From positions 228,194-292,193 of the forward strand of contig NZ_JAJAWH010000002.1 in assembly GCF_020531965.1 (NCBI RefSeq): 64,000 nucleotides of DNA, read 5' to 3'. This DNA is from Pseudorhizobium xiangyangii (GTDB lineage: Bacteria > Pseudomonadota > Alphaproteobacteria > Rhizobiales > Rhizobiaceae). Under the pieces are notes generated by a model that worked only from the letters and a program-made list of their open reading frames with translations, had not been told where the DNA came from and did not search any database. This document shows, piece after piece, positions 1-9,736 of this stretch (position 1 is the stretch's first letter; the number at the start of each line of letters is the position of its first letter). Made by a program: the position numbers and the translations under genes.

Positions 1-321
1 CTGTCGGCCGGCTTCGTGCCGATCCGCAAGAAGGGCAAGCTGCCGCACGAGACGGTACGGATCGCCTACAGCCTGGAATACGGCGTGGACGAGATGGAGA
101 TGCATGTCGATGCGGTGAAGCCCGGCGAGAAGGTGATCCTGACGGACGACCTGATCGCCACCGGCGGAACTGCGGAAGGTGCGGTGAAACTTCTGCGCCA
201 GCAGGGTGCGGAAATCGTTTCAGCCTGCTTCGTCATCGACCTGCCGGAGCTTGGCGGTCGCAAGAAGCTGGAGGCTCTGGGGGTGGAAGTGCGGACCCTG
301 ATGGAGTTCGAGGGTCACTGA
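1..321 (+). CDS. apt: Adenine phosphoribosyltransferase, 3' part
   Basis: This is the C-terminal 106 residues of Apt, which makes AMP from adenine and PRPP in purine salvage. The reading frame is open from the first base, so the true start lies outside the window. The PRPP-binding loop is visible as the acidic-hydrophobic stretch ending DDLIATGGT (about residues 47-55 of the visible part). The flanking residues ([16 protein letters not shown], and a C-terminal GH) match family landmarks. The gene converges on the MaoC pair, with 18 bp between the stop codons. Identification is secure; only the N-terminus is missing. Confidence 0.95.
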   Translation: MSAGFVPIRKKGKLPHETVRIAYSLEYGVDEMEMHVDAVKPGEKVILTDDLIATGGTAEGAVKLLRQQGAEIVSACFVIDLPELGGRKKLEALGVEVRTLMEFEGH

Positions 322-339
322 TTGCGCCAGCGGTGGCGG

Positions 340-807
340 CTATGCGAATTCCAGGATGGTGCCTTCGTAGCGCATCACGGCCTCGCCATTCTGATTCACG
401 CCGTCGTTGACCGTCGTGTTAATGAAGGTGCCGGGGCGGGACATGAGGGGCCGGCTGCCGGTGACTTCAACGGAATAGGTGATGCTGTCGCCCGCATAGA
501 CCGGCTTCAGCCATTGCAGCTTCTTGAAGCCTGCCGAGGGGCCGAGCTTCGGCGGCACGAGGTTCTCGCTTGCGAGCCGCGCCACTTCCGCATCCCAGTA
601 GGCAATGTAGGTCTTCATCCAGCCGGCGCAGGTATGCCAGCCTGAAGCGCATAGTCCGCCGAAGACGTAGCTCCTGGCAGCCTCCGGATCGACGTGGAAG
701 GGCTGCGGATCGTATTTTCGGGCAAAGCGAACGATGTCTTTCGCGGTGAACAGCAGCGTGCCGGTGACGACCTTGCGACCCGGCGGAGAAAGCTCGATCA
801 GCCTCAT
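340..807 (-). CDS. MaoC-like dehydratase/hydratase (second of pair)
   Basis: A 155-residue hot-dog-fold protein of the MaoC (R)-specific enoyl-CoA hydratase type. The hydratase signature is present near residues 31-55: DPQPFH supplies the Asp and His of the catalytic dyad, followed by GGLCASGWHT. The start was placed at the ATG at 805-807 because its ATG overlaps the TGA of the upstream gene (ATGA), which implies translational coupling. A longer in-frame extension exists but would run deep into the neighbour. The substrate cannot be read from sequence. The two adjacent MaoC proteins could form a heterodimer, but this is inference. Confidence 0.85.
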   Translation of the reverse strand: MRLIELSPPGRKVVTGTLLFTAKDIVRFARKYDPQPFHVDPEAARSYVFGGLCASGWHTCAGWMKTYIAYWDAEVARLASENLVPPKLGPSAGFKKLQWLKPVYAGDSITYSVEVTGSRPLMSRPGTFINTTVNDGVNQNGEAVMRYEGTILEFA

Positions 808-1283
808 GCCTGCCTCTCCTGAGCGGGTGCTGGTGATCGGAGGCGGATCATGATGGGGTTCTCGCCCCTCATCACGAGATCGCCTCTGTGGTTCTCCACC
901 TCGTGCAGAAACTTCACCATGCCGATCCCGGGTTTCGACCGGAGAATACGGGACTCTATCACTGTGGAGCGGCCGGACAGCGTATCGCCGGCAAGCACCG
1001 GCTTCCTCCACTCCATGAATTCGACGCCTGGCGAGCCCTCGGAAGCGGAGGCGGACAACCAGCCGTCGAACATCATGCGCATAAAGATACTGCTGGTATG
1101 CCAACCGGAGGCCGACAGGCCGCCGAGAATGCTTGCCCGACCGGCTTCCTCTGAAAGGTGCATCGGCTGCGGATCGAATTCGGCTGCGAACTCGACGATC
1201 TCCTCGGCCGGCACCAGCCGCTGGGGGAGCGGAAAGCTCCGCCCCGGCGTGAAGTCCTCGAAGAAGTAGCTGAGCCCGGCCAT
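804..1283 (-). CDS. MaoC-like dehydratase/hydratase (first of pair)
   Basis: A 159-residue MaoC-domain protein with the motif FDPQPMH followed by LGGLSASGWHT, the same dyad and hydratase motif as its downstream neighbour. Its TGA overlaps the neighbour's ATG, so the two are probably translated together. The start lies 17 bp after the ychF stop on the same strand, suggesting a ychF-maoC-maoC transcript. Family members hydrate enoyl-CoA thioesters, but no substrate is indicated here. Confidence 0.86.
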   Translation of the reverse strand: MAGLSYFFEDFTPGRSFPLPQRLVPAEEIVEFAAEFDPQPMHLSEEAGRASILGGLSASGWHTSSIFMRMMFDGWLSASASEGSPGVEFMEWRKPVLAGDTLSGRSTVIESRILRSKPGIGMVKFLHEVENHRGDLVMRGENPIMIRLRSPAPAQERQA

Positions 1284-1300
1284 GAAACCGCGTCCGATGA

Positions 1301-2404
1301 TCAGGTGTTGAAGCGGAAGTGGATCACGTCGCCGTCCTGAACGACGTATTCCTTGCCTTCGTCGCGACCCTTGCCTGCTTCCTTGGCGCCGACTTCACCC
1401 TTGAAGGCGATGTAGTCGTCGAAGGAGATGGTGAAGGCGCGGATGAAGCCGCGTTCGAAGTCGGTGTGGATGACGCCGGCTGCGGCCGGTGCCTTGGTGC
1501 CCCGCACGATAGTCCAGGCACGGGTCTCCTTGGGGCCGACCGTGAAGTAGGTGATCAGGTCGAGAAGATGGTAGCCCGCACGGATCAGGCGGTCGAGGCC
1601 TGCTTCCTCAAGGCCGAGGGCCGAGAGAAATTCCGTGGCCTCGTCTTCCGGCAGCTGAGCCACTTCGGATTCGATCGCGGCAGAGATGATGACGCATTCG
1701 GCGCCCTGTTCCTTGGCCATGGCAGCGACGGCATTGGTGTGCTCGTTGCCGGTAGAGGCATCGGCTTCGGCGACGTTGCAGACATAGAGGACGGGGTGCG
1801 AGGTGAGGAGGTTGAGACCCTTGAGGATCTCGATTTCTTCGGGTGCGAGCGTCTTCAGGAGGATGCGCGCCGGCTTGCCTTCGTTGAGAAGCTTGATGGC
1901 GGCGTCCATCACCGGCAGCTGGGCGACCGATTCCTTGTCCTTGGAGGCGGCGCGCTTGCGGGTCTGCTCGACGCGGCGTTCCAGGCTTTCGAGGTCGGCG
2001 AGCATCAGCTCGGTCTCGATCGTGTCGGCGTCGCCGACCGGATTGATCTTGCCTTCGACATGAGTGATGTCGTCGTCCTCGAAGCAGCGCAGCACGTGCA
2101 CGACGGCATCGACTTCGCGGATGTTGGCAAGGAACTTGTTGCCCAGCCCTTCACCCTTGGACGCACCGCGCACGAGGCCGGCGATGTCGACGAAGGAGAT
2201 GCGCGTCGGAATGATTTCCTTGGAGCCGGCGATCGCTGCCAGCTGCTGCATGCGCGGGTCCGGCACCGCCACTTCGCCGGTGTTCGGCTCGATCGTGCAG
2301 AAAGGATAGTTGGCCGCCTGTGCGGCAGCCGTCTTTGTCAGAGCGTTGAAGAGCGTGGACTTGCCGACATTCGGCAGGCCAACGATGCCGCATTTGAAAC
2401 CCAT
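1301..2404 (-). CDS. ychF: Obg-like ribosome-binding ATPase YchF
   Basis: A 367-residue YchF/OLA1 P-loop ATPase, matching the usual family length. The P-loop is GLPNVGKST near residue 9. The NKxD position typical of GTPases is replaced by CNVAE (about residues 208-213), the feature that gives this family ATP preference. A TGS-like domain closes the protein, with family residues [15 protein letters not shown] at the C-terminus. YchF binds ribosomes and takes part in stress and oxidative-response translation. In many rhizobial genomes it directly follows pth; here clpS lies between them on the other strand. Confidence 0.97.
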   Translation of the reverse strand: MGFKCGIVGLPNVGKSTLFNALTKTAAAQAANYPFCTIEPNTGEVAVPDPRMQQLAAIAGSKEIIPTRISFVDIAGLVRGASKGEGLGNKFLANIREVDAVVHVLRCFEDDDITHVEGKINPVGDADTIETELMLADLESLERRVEQTRKRAASKDKESVAQLPVMDAAIKLLNEGKPARILLKTLAPEEIEILKGLNLLTSHPVLYVCNVAEADASTGNEHTNAVAAMAKEQGAECVIISAAIESEVAQLPEDEATEFLSALGLEEAGLDRLIRAGYHLLDLITYFTVGPKETRAWTIVRGTKAPAAAGVIHTDFERGFIRAFTISFDDYIAFKGEVGAKEAGKGRDEGKEYVVQDGDVIHFRFNT

Positions 2405-2561
2405 CGGTCGAAATACCCGTTGTTATAAGCGATTGTTGCCTTGGCTATGGGATAAACGGCCAGAGGGGTCAAGGGCAGACCGCATAGGCCGGGTTGATCG
2501 CCTATGAGCTGAGTGCGATAATTCGATGCGTTTTCACACCGACGTCATCGCGGAGGCGCTG

Positions 2562-2876
2562 ATGCCGACGAAGGACGATACGATCTTCGAGCCGAAGACG
2601 GTGACAAAGCCGAGGCTAGAGCGGCCGAAGCTTTACAAGGTCATCCTCGTCAATGACGACTACACGCCGCGGGAGTTCGTGGTGATGGTGCTGAAATCCG
2701 TCTTCCGGATGGGGGAGGAGACGGGCTACCGCGTTATGCTGACCGCTCATCGCATGGGAACGGCTGTCGTCGTCGTCTGCGCCAGGGATATTGCCGAGAC
2801 GAAAGCCAAGGAGGCAGTCGACCTTGCCAAGGAGGCCGGCTACCCGCTGATGTTCATGACCGAGCCGGAGGAATAG
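2562..2876 (+). CDS. clpS: ATP-dependent Clp protease adaptor ClpS
   Basis: A 104-residue ClpS adaptor, which hands N-degron substrates to ClpA/ClpP. The N-end-rule pocket motif VNDDYTPREFVVMVL is present, as are the TAHRMGTAVV segment and a C-terminal acidic tail. I chose the ATG at 2562 because GGAGG (2552-2556) lies 5 bases upstream; the upstream ATG at 2526 has no comparable site. Rhizobia usually carry two ClpS paralogues, and this one resembles the ClpS2 type in its TETKAKEA-like and EAGYPL segments, though that is from memory. It is oriented against pth and ychF. Confidence 0.93.
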   Translation: MPTKDDTIFEPKTVTKPRLERPKLYKVILVNDDYTPREFVVMVLKSVFRMGEETGYRVMLTAHRMGTAVVVVCARDIAETKAKEAVDLAKEAGYPLMFMTEPEE

Positions 2877-2941
2877 ACGCCGACTTTCGTGACCGGTTGT
2901 CGCCTTTTGCGGGCGAGCGATGGTCAGGACCAGCCTGCAGA

Positions 2942-3661
2942 TTACTCGCCCTTGCCGCCGAACAACTTTTTGAGCATCTCGGCCATCGGTCCGGTCGTCG
3001 GGAGTATCTTCGGCTGCGCGCTGTTGCGGGCCTGGCGGATGTGGGATTGTGCCGAAGGCTTTGCGGCGGGCTTGGCCTTCGGTTCCTCGGGTTTGTCGCC
3101 GGTCGCAAGTGCAAGCTTGTTGAGGATCTGCGAATCCTCATTACGGACCAGCATTTCCGCATTGTCGGCAAGGGCATCGATGAGCGGATCGAGCCAGATG
3201 CGGTCCACCTTGGCGAAATCGCCGAGGACATGGTTGTGCACCTGTTCCTTGCTGCCCGGATGGCCGATGCCCAGGCGGAGGCGGCGATAGTCCTTGCCGA
3301 GATGGGCATCCAGCGATTTTATGCCGTTGTGGCCGCCATGGCCGCCGCCCGTCTTGATGCGCGCCTTGCCGGGCAAGAGATCCAGTTCGTCATAGATGGC
3401 GAGCACATTCTGCGGACCGAGCTTGTAGAACCGCATGGCCTCGCCGACGGACTCTCCCGAGAGGTTCATGTAGGTCTGTGGCTTCATCAACAGCACCTTC
3501 TCGCCGGCAAGCTCGCCTTCGGAGATTTCCGCCTTGAACTTCTTCGACCACGGCGCAAACCCCGGCCTGCGCTGGATGGCATCAACTGCCATGAAGCCGA
3601 TGTTGTGTCGATTGCCTGAATATTTCGACCCGGGGTTGCCGAGGCCAGCAATGATCAGCAT
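2942..3661 (-). CDS. pth: Peptidyl-tRNA hydrolase
   Basis: Pth releases tRNA from prematurely dropped peptidyl-tRNA. The protein starts [11 protein letters not shown] and has the catalytic His at residue 19 (NRHNIGF), the YMNLSGESV segment with the substrate-binding Asn, and the YDELDL acidic motif. The ATG at 3659-3661 was chosen because the family begins immediately before LGNPG; a 20-residue upstream extension has no family support. At 239 residues it is about 45 longer than E. coli Pth, owing to a C-terminal tail rich in Lys, Pro and Ala, as is common in rhizobia. It follows the GGDEF-EAL gene with a 75 bp gap. Confidence 0.96.
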   Translation of the reverse strand: MLIIAGLGNPGSKYSGNRHNIGFMAVDAIQRRPGFAPWSKKFKAEISEGELAGEKVLLMKPQTYMNLSGESVGEAMRFYKLGPQNVLAIYDELDLLPGKARIKTGGGHGGHNGIKSLDAHLGKDYRRLRLGIGHPGSKEQVHNHVLGDFAKVDRIWLDPLIDALADNAEMLVRNEDSQILNKLALATGDKPEEPKAKPAAKPSAQSHIRQARNSAQPKILPTTGPMAEMLKKLFGGKGE

Positions 3662-3736
3662 GTGCAAGTATTCCATTTCACGCGATGTGCTCTCTCCAGC
3701 GTGAACGCGCCGGGAAGTCAACCGGTTTCGGTATGC

Positions 3737-6109
3737 TCAAGTGGCGCCCGATGCCAACCGTGGACCGTTGGCCCTAAGTCCGGCAAGCAGATCGTCGATC
3801 TGGCGTGGCTTCGAGAAATGGTAGCCCTGACCGCAATCAATGCCAATGGCCTGCAGTACCGCGCGCTGTCCGGCAGTCTCCACGCCCTCGGCGATGACCT
3901 TGCAGTTCATCTTGTGGGAGATTGCCGTGATGCCCTCAACGAGCATGAGGTTTTTCTGGCCGACTTCGCTTTCGTCATCGACCGATTGAACGAAGGACTG
4001 GTCGACCTTCACGATATCGACGGGGAAGCGGCTCATGTAGCTGAGCGATGAGTAGCCGGTGCCGAAATCGTCGAGGGCAATCCGGCACCCAAGCCGGTGG
4101 ATCTCTCCCAGGATGGTACGGATCTCGGGGTTGTCGTGCATCAGTACGGCTTCGGTGATTTCGACTACAAGGCGCTGAGGACGGATGTTGTGCCGATCGA
4201 GCAGGCTCACCAGCCTCATCGGCAGCGTGCTCTCGAACTGAAGCGGCGAGAAATTGACCGCCAGGTAGGTCTTGCCCATGTCCGGAAGACGCGAAATCTT
4301 CGCCAGATTGGCCATGGCGTCTTCGAGAATGAGATTGCCGATGCCGCTGATGGTTCCGGTGTCCTCGGCGACCTGGATTATGCCGGCCGGTGACAGCAGG
4401 CCCTTGCGGGGATGGCGCATGCGCATCAGCGCCTCGAAGCCGACGATATCGGCCGTAACGATGTCCACGATCGGCTGGAAGTGCGCCTCGAACCAGTTTT
4501 CGGCAATGCCGGTGTGAATGTCGCTTTCGATCTCGGCTCTCTCGCGGGTCTTGTCCAGGATTGCCGGCGTGTAAACCTGTGCTCCATTCTTGCCATCGCG
4601 TTTGCGGGCATACATGGCAAGGTCCGACTTGCGCAGCAGATCGGTGGCGGTCGAGGCGTGGTCCGGATAGAAGGCAAGTCCGACGCTCGCGCTGAGCCTC
4701 ACATCGGCGCCGGCCACGAAAAACGGAATGTCGAAGATCTCGATGATCCTGTCGCAGAGGTCGTCGGCGGCATCACGTGCATCCTCGCCGGTGAGCAGGA
4801 ACGCGAACTCGTCGCCGCCGAGGCGCGATGCCGTATCGATGTCACGCAGCAGCGGCATTGCCCGGGCAACGAACCCCCTTAGGACATCGTCACCGGCTGC
4901 ATGTCCGAAATTGTCGTTGACCGATTTGAACCGGTCGAGATCGACGAAAAGACAGGCGAGGGGCGTACCCGTCTTGTCGGCCTCCCTGATCCTGTCGTCG
5001 AGGATCGCTTCGAACCCTTGGCGATTGACCAGACCGGTGAGATGATCCGTTATGGCCTGCTGATGATTGCGCAGTTCTGACTGCTTCAACTCCGTGACGT
5101 CGGTCATTACGTTGAGCGAGCCGTTCGCATCGCCGTCGGTACCCAGTTCCCGCTCCACGATCAGTGCGTCCATCAGGCGCTTATCCTTGCAGATGAAGCG
5201 CACGGTGACCTCGACGGAGCGACCATCGGCGCGAAGCCGTGTTTTCCGTTCGGCGAAAAGGTGATGGTCCTGGGGAGCGACGAGGTCGGTGAAGCGGCCT
5301 CCCACAACTTCGCCGCGGCTGTAGCCTGTCGCAAGCAGCCAGTAATCGCTGACGGCGGAAATCAGGTCGTTCCGGTCGAGGGAAAACAGCATGGCGGGCG
5401 TGTGGTTGTAGATCTCGGTGGTGCGTTCATGCGCTCGCTTCACGGCGCGTTCGTCACGCTCCAGCAGGGTCTGCATCTCGTTGAACGAACGTGCGAGACG
5501 TCCCATTTCGTCGTTCGACTGCCAGTCCACATGATGGCGTGATCCGAGCCGGCGCGTCGCCTCGATGGCGGCAGTGAGACGCATCAGTGGCTTGATGACC
5601 ATCATCCGGTTGCCGAAAATGGCGGCCACGAACACCGTGAAGACGGCAACCAGGAAGATCGCGATGAAGGAAATCTCCAGCTCGTCGAGAGCTGCGAACC
5701 ATCCCGTGGGCCTGAAATAGACGGTGATCTCGCCGACGATCGCGCTGCCTTCTCGCGACATGTGCGTGATGGGTTTTGTCATGACCTCCAGGCCGCGGAA
5801 ATCCGACGGATTGATGTCCGTTTCCACGACATTCACCTTGCCGAGCTTGTCGTAGATGTGGACGCCGTGGATGGCGGATTCGGCAATGACGGACAGCGCC
5901 GTGTGCCGCATCGTGTCGACGTCGAGTTCGGAAACGGGATTGCCGAGAACCTGTGCGTTGGCAGCCAGCACCAGTTCCACCTGACCGCGCAGGCTGTCCG
6001 CTGCCTTTTGGGACGACAGGGTCAGGAACAAGGTAAAGAGTGGAGCGACCACGACAAGAAGCGCGGTCGATACAATCGCAATGAATCGGCTTTCAACCGA
6101 GTGTTTCAT
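3737..6109 (-). CDS. Membrane GGDEF-EAL protein with HAMP and PAS domains
   Basis: A 790-residue c-di-GMP protein. The order is: transmembrane helix (about 9-31), periplasmic sensor (about 32-145), second helix (about 146-168), HAMP (about 170-225), PAS (about 230-340), GGDEF (about 350-515) and EAL (about 525-780). The cyclase motif GGDEF (431-435) is intact, with an upstream RxxD inhibitory site at R422-D425. EAL (559-561) and DDFGTGYSS (680-688) are intact, so both synthesis and hydrolysis are possible. The ATG at 6107-6109 was chosen for the AGAAGG site six bases upstream. The gene sits between rplY and pth, which are often adjacent in rhizobia. Confidence 0.9.
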   Translation of the reverse strand: MKHSVESRFIAIVSTALLVVVAPLFTLFLTLSSQKAADSLRGQVELVLAANAQVLGNPVSELDVDTMRHTALSVIAESAIHGVHIYDKLGKVNVVETDINPSDFRGLEVMTKPITHMSREGSAIVGEITVYFRPTGWFAALDELEISFIAIFLVAVFTVFVAAIFGNRMMVIKPLMRLTAAIEATRRLGSRHHVDWQSNDEMGRLARSFNEMQTLLERDERAVKRAHERTTEIYNHTPAMLFSLDRNDLISAVSDYWLLATGYSRGEVVGGRFTDLVAPQDHHLFAERKTRLRADGRSVEVTVRFICKDKRLMDALIVERELGTDGDANGSLNVMTDVTELKQSELRNHQQAITDHLTGLVNRQGFEAILDDRIREADKTGTPLACLFVDLDRFKSVNDNFGHAAGDDVLRGFVARAMPLLRDIDTASRLGGDEFAFLLTGEDARDAADDLCDRIIEIFDIPFFVAGADVRLSASVGLAFYPDHASTATDLLRKSDLAMYARKRDGKNGAQVYTPAILDKTRERAEIESDIHTGIAENWFEAHFQPIVDIVTADIVGFEALMRMRHPRKGLLSPAGIIQVAEDTGTISGIGNLILEDAMANLAKISRLPDMGKTYLAVNFSPLQFESTLPMRLVSLLDRHNIRPQRLVVEITEAVLMHDNPEIRTILGEIHRLGCRIALDDFGTGYSSLSYMSRFPVDIVKVDQSFVQSVDDESEVGQKNLMLVEGITAISHKMNCKVIAEGVETAGQRAVLQAIGIDCGQGYHFSKPRQIDDLLAGLRANGPRLASGAT

Positions 6110-6309
6110 CGTCGGCCTTCTTGTTCCCCTGCCGGACAAATTGCCGGCGCGTCCCGCGCTACCCGTCGCTGGGGAACAGTGTCAGCTGAAGATATTAATC
6201 TTCGCTGAAACGCAAAAGTTGTATCCGTGCGGCTGCTTAACGGATTACTACGGAGGAGGCCCGCGAAGCCGATCCTGGGGGCGCGCCAATGAAATCCGAA
6301 AACAAAAAA

Positions 6310-6331
6310 AACCCGCCTGAAAAGGCGGGTT
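6310..6331 (-). terminator. Rho-independent terminator of rplY
   Basis: A nine-base-pair stem AACCCGCCT/AGGCGGGTT with a GAAA loop is followed, reading the minus strand, by a run of seven T (the A-run at 6304-6310). It lies 22 bp past the rplY stop, so it separates rplY from the downstream GGDEF-EAL gene. Confidence 0.9.
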
Positions 6332-6352
6332 TCGTGTGGAAGAAGCCGGAGC

Positions 6353-6964
6353 TTATTCGGAAGCTGGCGTTTCTTCTGCCTGCTCTTCTTCGACGCCGCC
6401 TGCCGGAGCAACGATCGTGGCAATCGTAAAGTCGCGGTCGGTGATGACCGGCTTCACGCCCTTCGGCAGGGTAACGTGCGAGATGTGGAGGCTGGAGCCG
6501 ATCTTGTGGCCAGCGAGATCCACGGTGATGAATTCCGGGATGGCGTTTGCCGGGCACTGGAACTCGACCGTGTGACGAACGATGTTCAGAACGCCGCCGA
6601 TCTTGATGCCGGACTTCTCTTCGTTGATGAAGTGAACCGGAACGTCAACCGTAACTTCCGTGTTCTTGGAAACGCGCAGGAAGTCGACGTGCATCGTGAA
6701 GTCGCGGACCGGATCCAGCTGGTAGTCCTTCGGGAGGACCTGGATCTTCTTGCCATCGACTTCGATGGTTGCGATCGTCGTCATGAAGCCGCCAGCGTGG
6801 ATACGCTTGGTCACTTCGTTGGTCGACAATGCGATAGACAGAGGTTCTTGCTTGTCACCGTAGATGACAGCAGGAATGAAACCGTTGCGCCGAAGTTCAC
6901 GGGAGGACCCCTTACCGACCCGTTCGCGCGCCTCGGCCTTGAGCTCATAAGTTTTCTGGCTCAT
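6353..6964 (-). CDS. rplY: 50S ribosomal protein L25/general stress protein Ctc
   Basis: A 203-residue L25 of the long (TL5/Ctc) type, with an N-terminal 5S-rRNA-binding domain (the [19 protein letters not shown] segment near residues 18-36) and a C-terminal beta domain ending in an acidic Glu/Ala tail. The ATG at 6962-6964 is preceded by AAAGGAT at a good distance; the 54-residue upstream open frame is not family-like. It is followed by a strong terminator, so here it does not appear to be co-transcribed with pth. The promoter region is shared with the divergent MHYT-GGDEF-EAL gene. Confidence 0.96.
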   Translation of the reverse strand: MSQKTYELKAEARERVGKGSSRELRRNGFIPAVIYGDKQEPLSIALSTNEVTKRIHAGGFMTTIATIEVDGKKIQVLPKDYQLDPVRDFTMHVDFLRVSKNTEVTVDVPVHFINEEKSGIKIGGVLNIVRHTVEFQCPANAIPEFITVDLAGHKIGSSLHISHVTLPKGVKPVITDRDFTIATIVAPAGGVEEEQAEETPASE

Positions 6965-7225
6965 GGCATATCCTTTCGAGGTTGTTTGGAGAGTTTGCCG
7001 CTGCAAAGCATGCGTGCGGTAAACCGGGAGGCATCTCGCGACGCTCTCCATCCGCATTGCCTCCAAGGGTGTCTGCGCGGACGGGCGGGCTATAATACAA
7101 CCGCGCCCGAATGGCAAGCTTTGCACTCGGATCGGCCATGACTATCCGGTTAACCATTCCCGACAACCGTTCTAACACGATTGGTATCTAATGAGATTGC
7201 GATATTCAAAAGGATCGCCCGCGCG

Positions 7226-9289
7226 ATGCATCGCATCTTTTCCTGCCTCTTTGTCGAACATGACCTTCGGTATGTTGCAGCCGCCGTTCTGGTCTGCGCC
7301 ATTGGCGCCGCCCTGACGATGAGGCTGTTTTCCAGAGCTTGCGATGCACGTGGCCTGGAGCATGGGATGCGGATCGTCCTTGCAGGCTTCATCGGCGGAT
7401 CGACGACCTGGACAACCCACTTCGTCGCGATGCTTGGCTATACGAGTGGCGGCAGCGTTGGCTATGAACCGGTATTGACCCTTCTCTCGCTTGCCGTCGC
7501 CATTGTCAGCTTCATCGTCGGGCTTGGCATCGCCGCCTATGGCGGCCGTACGCTGCTTCTGGAGGCGGGCGGAGCCGTGCTTGGCCTCGGCATTGCGGCC
7601 ATGCACTATATCGGCATGAATGCCTACGAGATGCAGGGCACGATCGTCTGGGAGCAAGCCTATGTCGCGGCCTCCTTGATCGCCAGTGCCATGTTCGGCG
7701 CGCTTGCTGCCAACCGGGTAGGGCGCCCGACCACGCGCTTCTGCCATTACGGCGCTATCGTCGCCCTGATACTCGCCATTGCATCGGCGCATTTCATCGG
7801 CATGGCGGCGATCGACATTGTCTTCGATGCCAATTTTGCCGTGCCGCAAACGGCCGTTTCGCCCGTGATACTAGGGCTTGGCGTGATGAGCGTGATGCTC
7901 GTGCTGCTGGCATTGGGGGCCGTCACCTATCTCATCGACGCCAGCACGACGCGCGATGCCGTCGAGCGCTACCGCCACCTATCTCTTCACGACCCGCTCA
8001 CCGGTCTACCGAACAGGTTGGCGCTCACCGAGCGGTTGAGCAGCGTGACAATGCGCGCGGCCGGGAAGCGTGCGCGGATCGCCGTGCTGTCGTTCGACCT
8101 CGACCGCTTCAAGGAGATCAACGACGTCCACGGACATGCTGCCGGCGACGCGATGCTTCGCGCGGTCGGTGAGCGGCTTGCCGGCATCGTCGGGGAAGGT
8201 GAGTTCGTGGCACGCGTCGGCGGCGACGAGTTCCTTGCATTGACCTGCCGTTATAACAAGCGCTCCGACGCTAACCAGCTGGCCGCGCGTCTGATTGCTG
8301 AAATCTCCAAGCCGATCGACTGGAACGGAAACAGTCTCAGCGTCGGAACCAGTGTGGGTGTTGCGGTTCTTTTGGATGATATGTCACCAGATGATCTCCT
8401 CGCCCAGGCCGATGTCGCCATGTATCGCTCCAAGAGTACCGGCTCTCACTCGGTCTGCTTCTACGATTCGTCCATGGACCGCGCCGTGCGGGAGCGGAAC
8501 GTGCTCGCAATGGATATGCGGGAAGGGCTGCGCAAAGGCCAGTTCCAGCTCTATTTCCAGCGCCAGAACAATACATTCACGGGTGAGGTCATCGGCTTTG
8601 AAGCGTTATGCCGTTGGAACCACCCCGTTCGCGGTCTCGTGCCGCCGTCAGAATTCATCCCGGTCGCCGAACGAAGCGGCTTCATCATCGATCTCGGAGA
8701 GTGGGTGATCCGGGAGGCGTGTCGCGATGCCGCAGGCTGGCGGAACCCGCTAACAATTGCGGTCAACGTGGCCACGCAGCAGCTGGGCGATCTCAGATTT
8801 CCGATATTGGTTCAGGAGATACTGAAGGAGACCGGGCTGGACCCGGCGAGGCTGGAACTGGAGATCACCGAGACAGGCATCATCGCGGACCACCAGCGTG
8901 CGCTTCAGGCGATCCGCCATCTCAAGAGCCTTGGCGTCAAGATTGCCATGGACGACTACGGAACTGGTTACTCGTCGTTGTCGATGCTGCTGACCTTCCC
9001 GTTCGACAAGATCAAGATCGACCGCCAGTTCGTCGATGGGGTGGCCACCAGCGTGCAGTCGGCCGCCATCGTCCGGTCAACACTCATTCTTGCATCGAGC
9101 CTTAACATTCCGGTGCTGGCAGAGGGTGTGGAAACGGACGAGCACATCAACTTCCTCCGCGACGAGGGGTGCGTCCAGGTTCAAGGCTACCTGTTCGGCA
9201 AGCCGGGTCCGCGAGAAGGAATAGAGGCGATCGTCAACCAGGCGCCTCCTGAGGCCAGCAACCACGCACCGGTCGACAAGGTGGCGTGA
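7226..9289 (+). CDS. MHYT-GGDEF-EAL membrane c-di-GMP protein
   Basis: A 687-residue protein with an N-terminal seven-helix MHYT sensor. The three characteristic repeats read THFVAM (near 64), MHYIGM (126-131) and AHFIGM (188-193); such His/Met sites are proposed to bind copper and sense O2, CO or NO. GGDEF (332-336) is intact but lacks an RxxD inhibitory site at the expected distance. EAL (459-461) and the DDYGTGYSS loop are present. The ATG at 7226 was preferred over a TTG at 7181 because MHYT proteins typically begin with a short Leu-Ser-Cys-Leu-like lead into helix 1. Net activity (cyclase or phosphodiesterase) cannot be read from the sequence. Confidence 0.92.
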   Translation: MHRIFSCLFVEHDLRYVAAAVLVCAIGAALTMRLFSRACDARGLEHGMRIVLAGFIGGSTTWTTHFVAMLGYTSGGSVGYEPVLTLLSLAVAIVSFIVGLGIAAYGGRTLLLEAGGAVLGLGIAAMHYIGMNAYEMQGTIVWEQAYVAASLIASAMFGALAANRVGRPTTRFCHYGAIVALILAIASAHFIGMAAIDIVFDANFAVPQTAVSPVILGLGVMSVMLVLLALGAVTYLIDASTTRDAVERYRHLSLHDPLTGLPNRLALTERLSSVTMRAAGKRARIAVLSFDLDRFKEINDVHGHAAGDAMLRAVGERLAGIVGEGEFVARVGGDEFLALTCRYNKRSDANQLAARLIAEISKPIDWNGNSLSVGTSVGVAVLLDDMSPDDLLAQADVAMYRSKSTGSHSVCFYDSSMDRAVRERNVLAMDMREGLRKGQFQLYFQRQNNTFTGEVIGFEALCRWNHPVRGLVPPSEFIPVAERSGFIIDLGEWVIREACRDAAGWRNPLTIAVNVATQQLGDLRFPILVQEILKETGLDPARLELEITETGIIADHQRALQAIRHLKSLGVKIAMDDYGTGYSSLSMLLTFPFDKIKIDRQFVDGVATSVQSAAIVRSTLILASSLNIPVLAEGVETDEHINFLRDEGCVQVQGYLFGKPGPREGIEAIVNQAPPEASNHAPVDKVA

Positions 9290-9305
9290 GCGACCGAGTG
9301 ATCGC

Positions 9306-9557
9306 TTATCGAGGTTCGCCGCCCGGCGGATATGCGGTTTTCTGCTCGAAGCGGAACTTGTGGCCGCACTGGCAGTGGACCATGTACTTGCGGGGATCAG
9401 TCGAGGGGAATTCCGGTGCAAAGCCAGCCGGCATCTCGTCGATGGTGAAATCCCGGTTCCCTGCGCGGCGCTCGTCGCTTTCGGAGACTTCCGCAAAACC
9501 CGCATGCCCGCACTGAGAGCACTCAAGCTTTCTCGAATAGCGATCGCGTGCGGCCAT
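9306..9557 (-). CDS. Small zinc-ribbon-like protein
   Basis: An 83-residue protein with a first cysteine pair CSQC (about residues 12-15) and a second pair HCQCGHKF (about 60-67), a spacing that would suit a single zinc-ribbon. The middle is acidic and polar. The ATG at 9555-9557 has GGAG just upstream; an earlier in-frame start adds 13 residues with no clear signal. It converges with the MHYT-GGDEF-EAL gene, with 16 bp between stops. I do not recognise a named family and no function is assigned. Confidence 0.7.
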   Translation of the reverse strand: MAARDRYSRKLECSQCGHAGFAEVSESDERRAGNRDFTIDEMPAGFAPEFPSTDPRKYMVHCQCGHKFRFEQKTAYPPGGEPR

Positions 9558-9736
9558 GGAGAACTCCGTTCTGTCATTGATTTGTCCCCGCACCACTAGA
9601 GCGTTTCCCGGCCGAATGGAACCGTTTCGCCGAAGGGATTTTCACGAGAACGGGGGGCTTTCAGGGGGATGACATTCCGATGCGCCCGAGATGAAGCCGA
9701 AGATGATCAGTGGGTGGAGCGAACAGTACAAACGAA

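Noticed and set aside
1319-2428. 369-residue open frame antisense to ychF
   Set aside because: Antisense shadow; ychF is unmistakable on the other strand.
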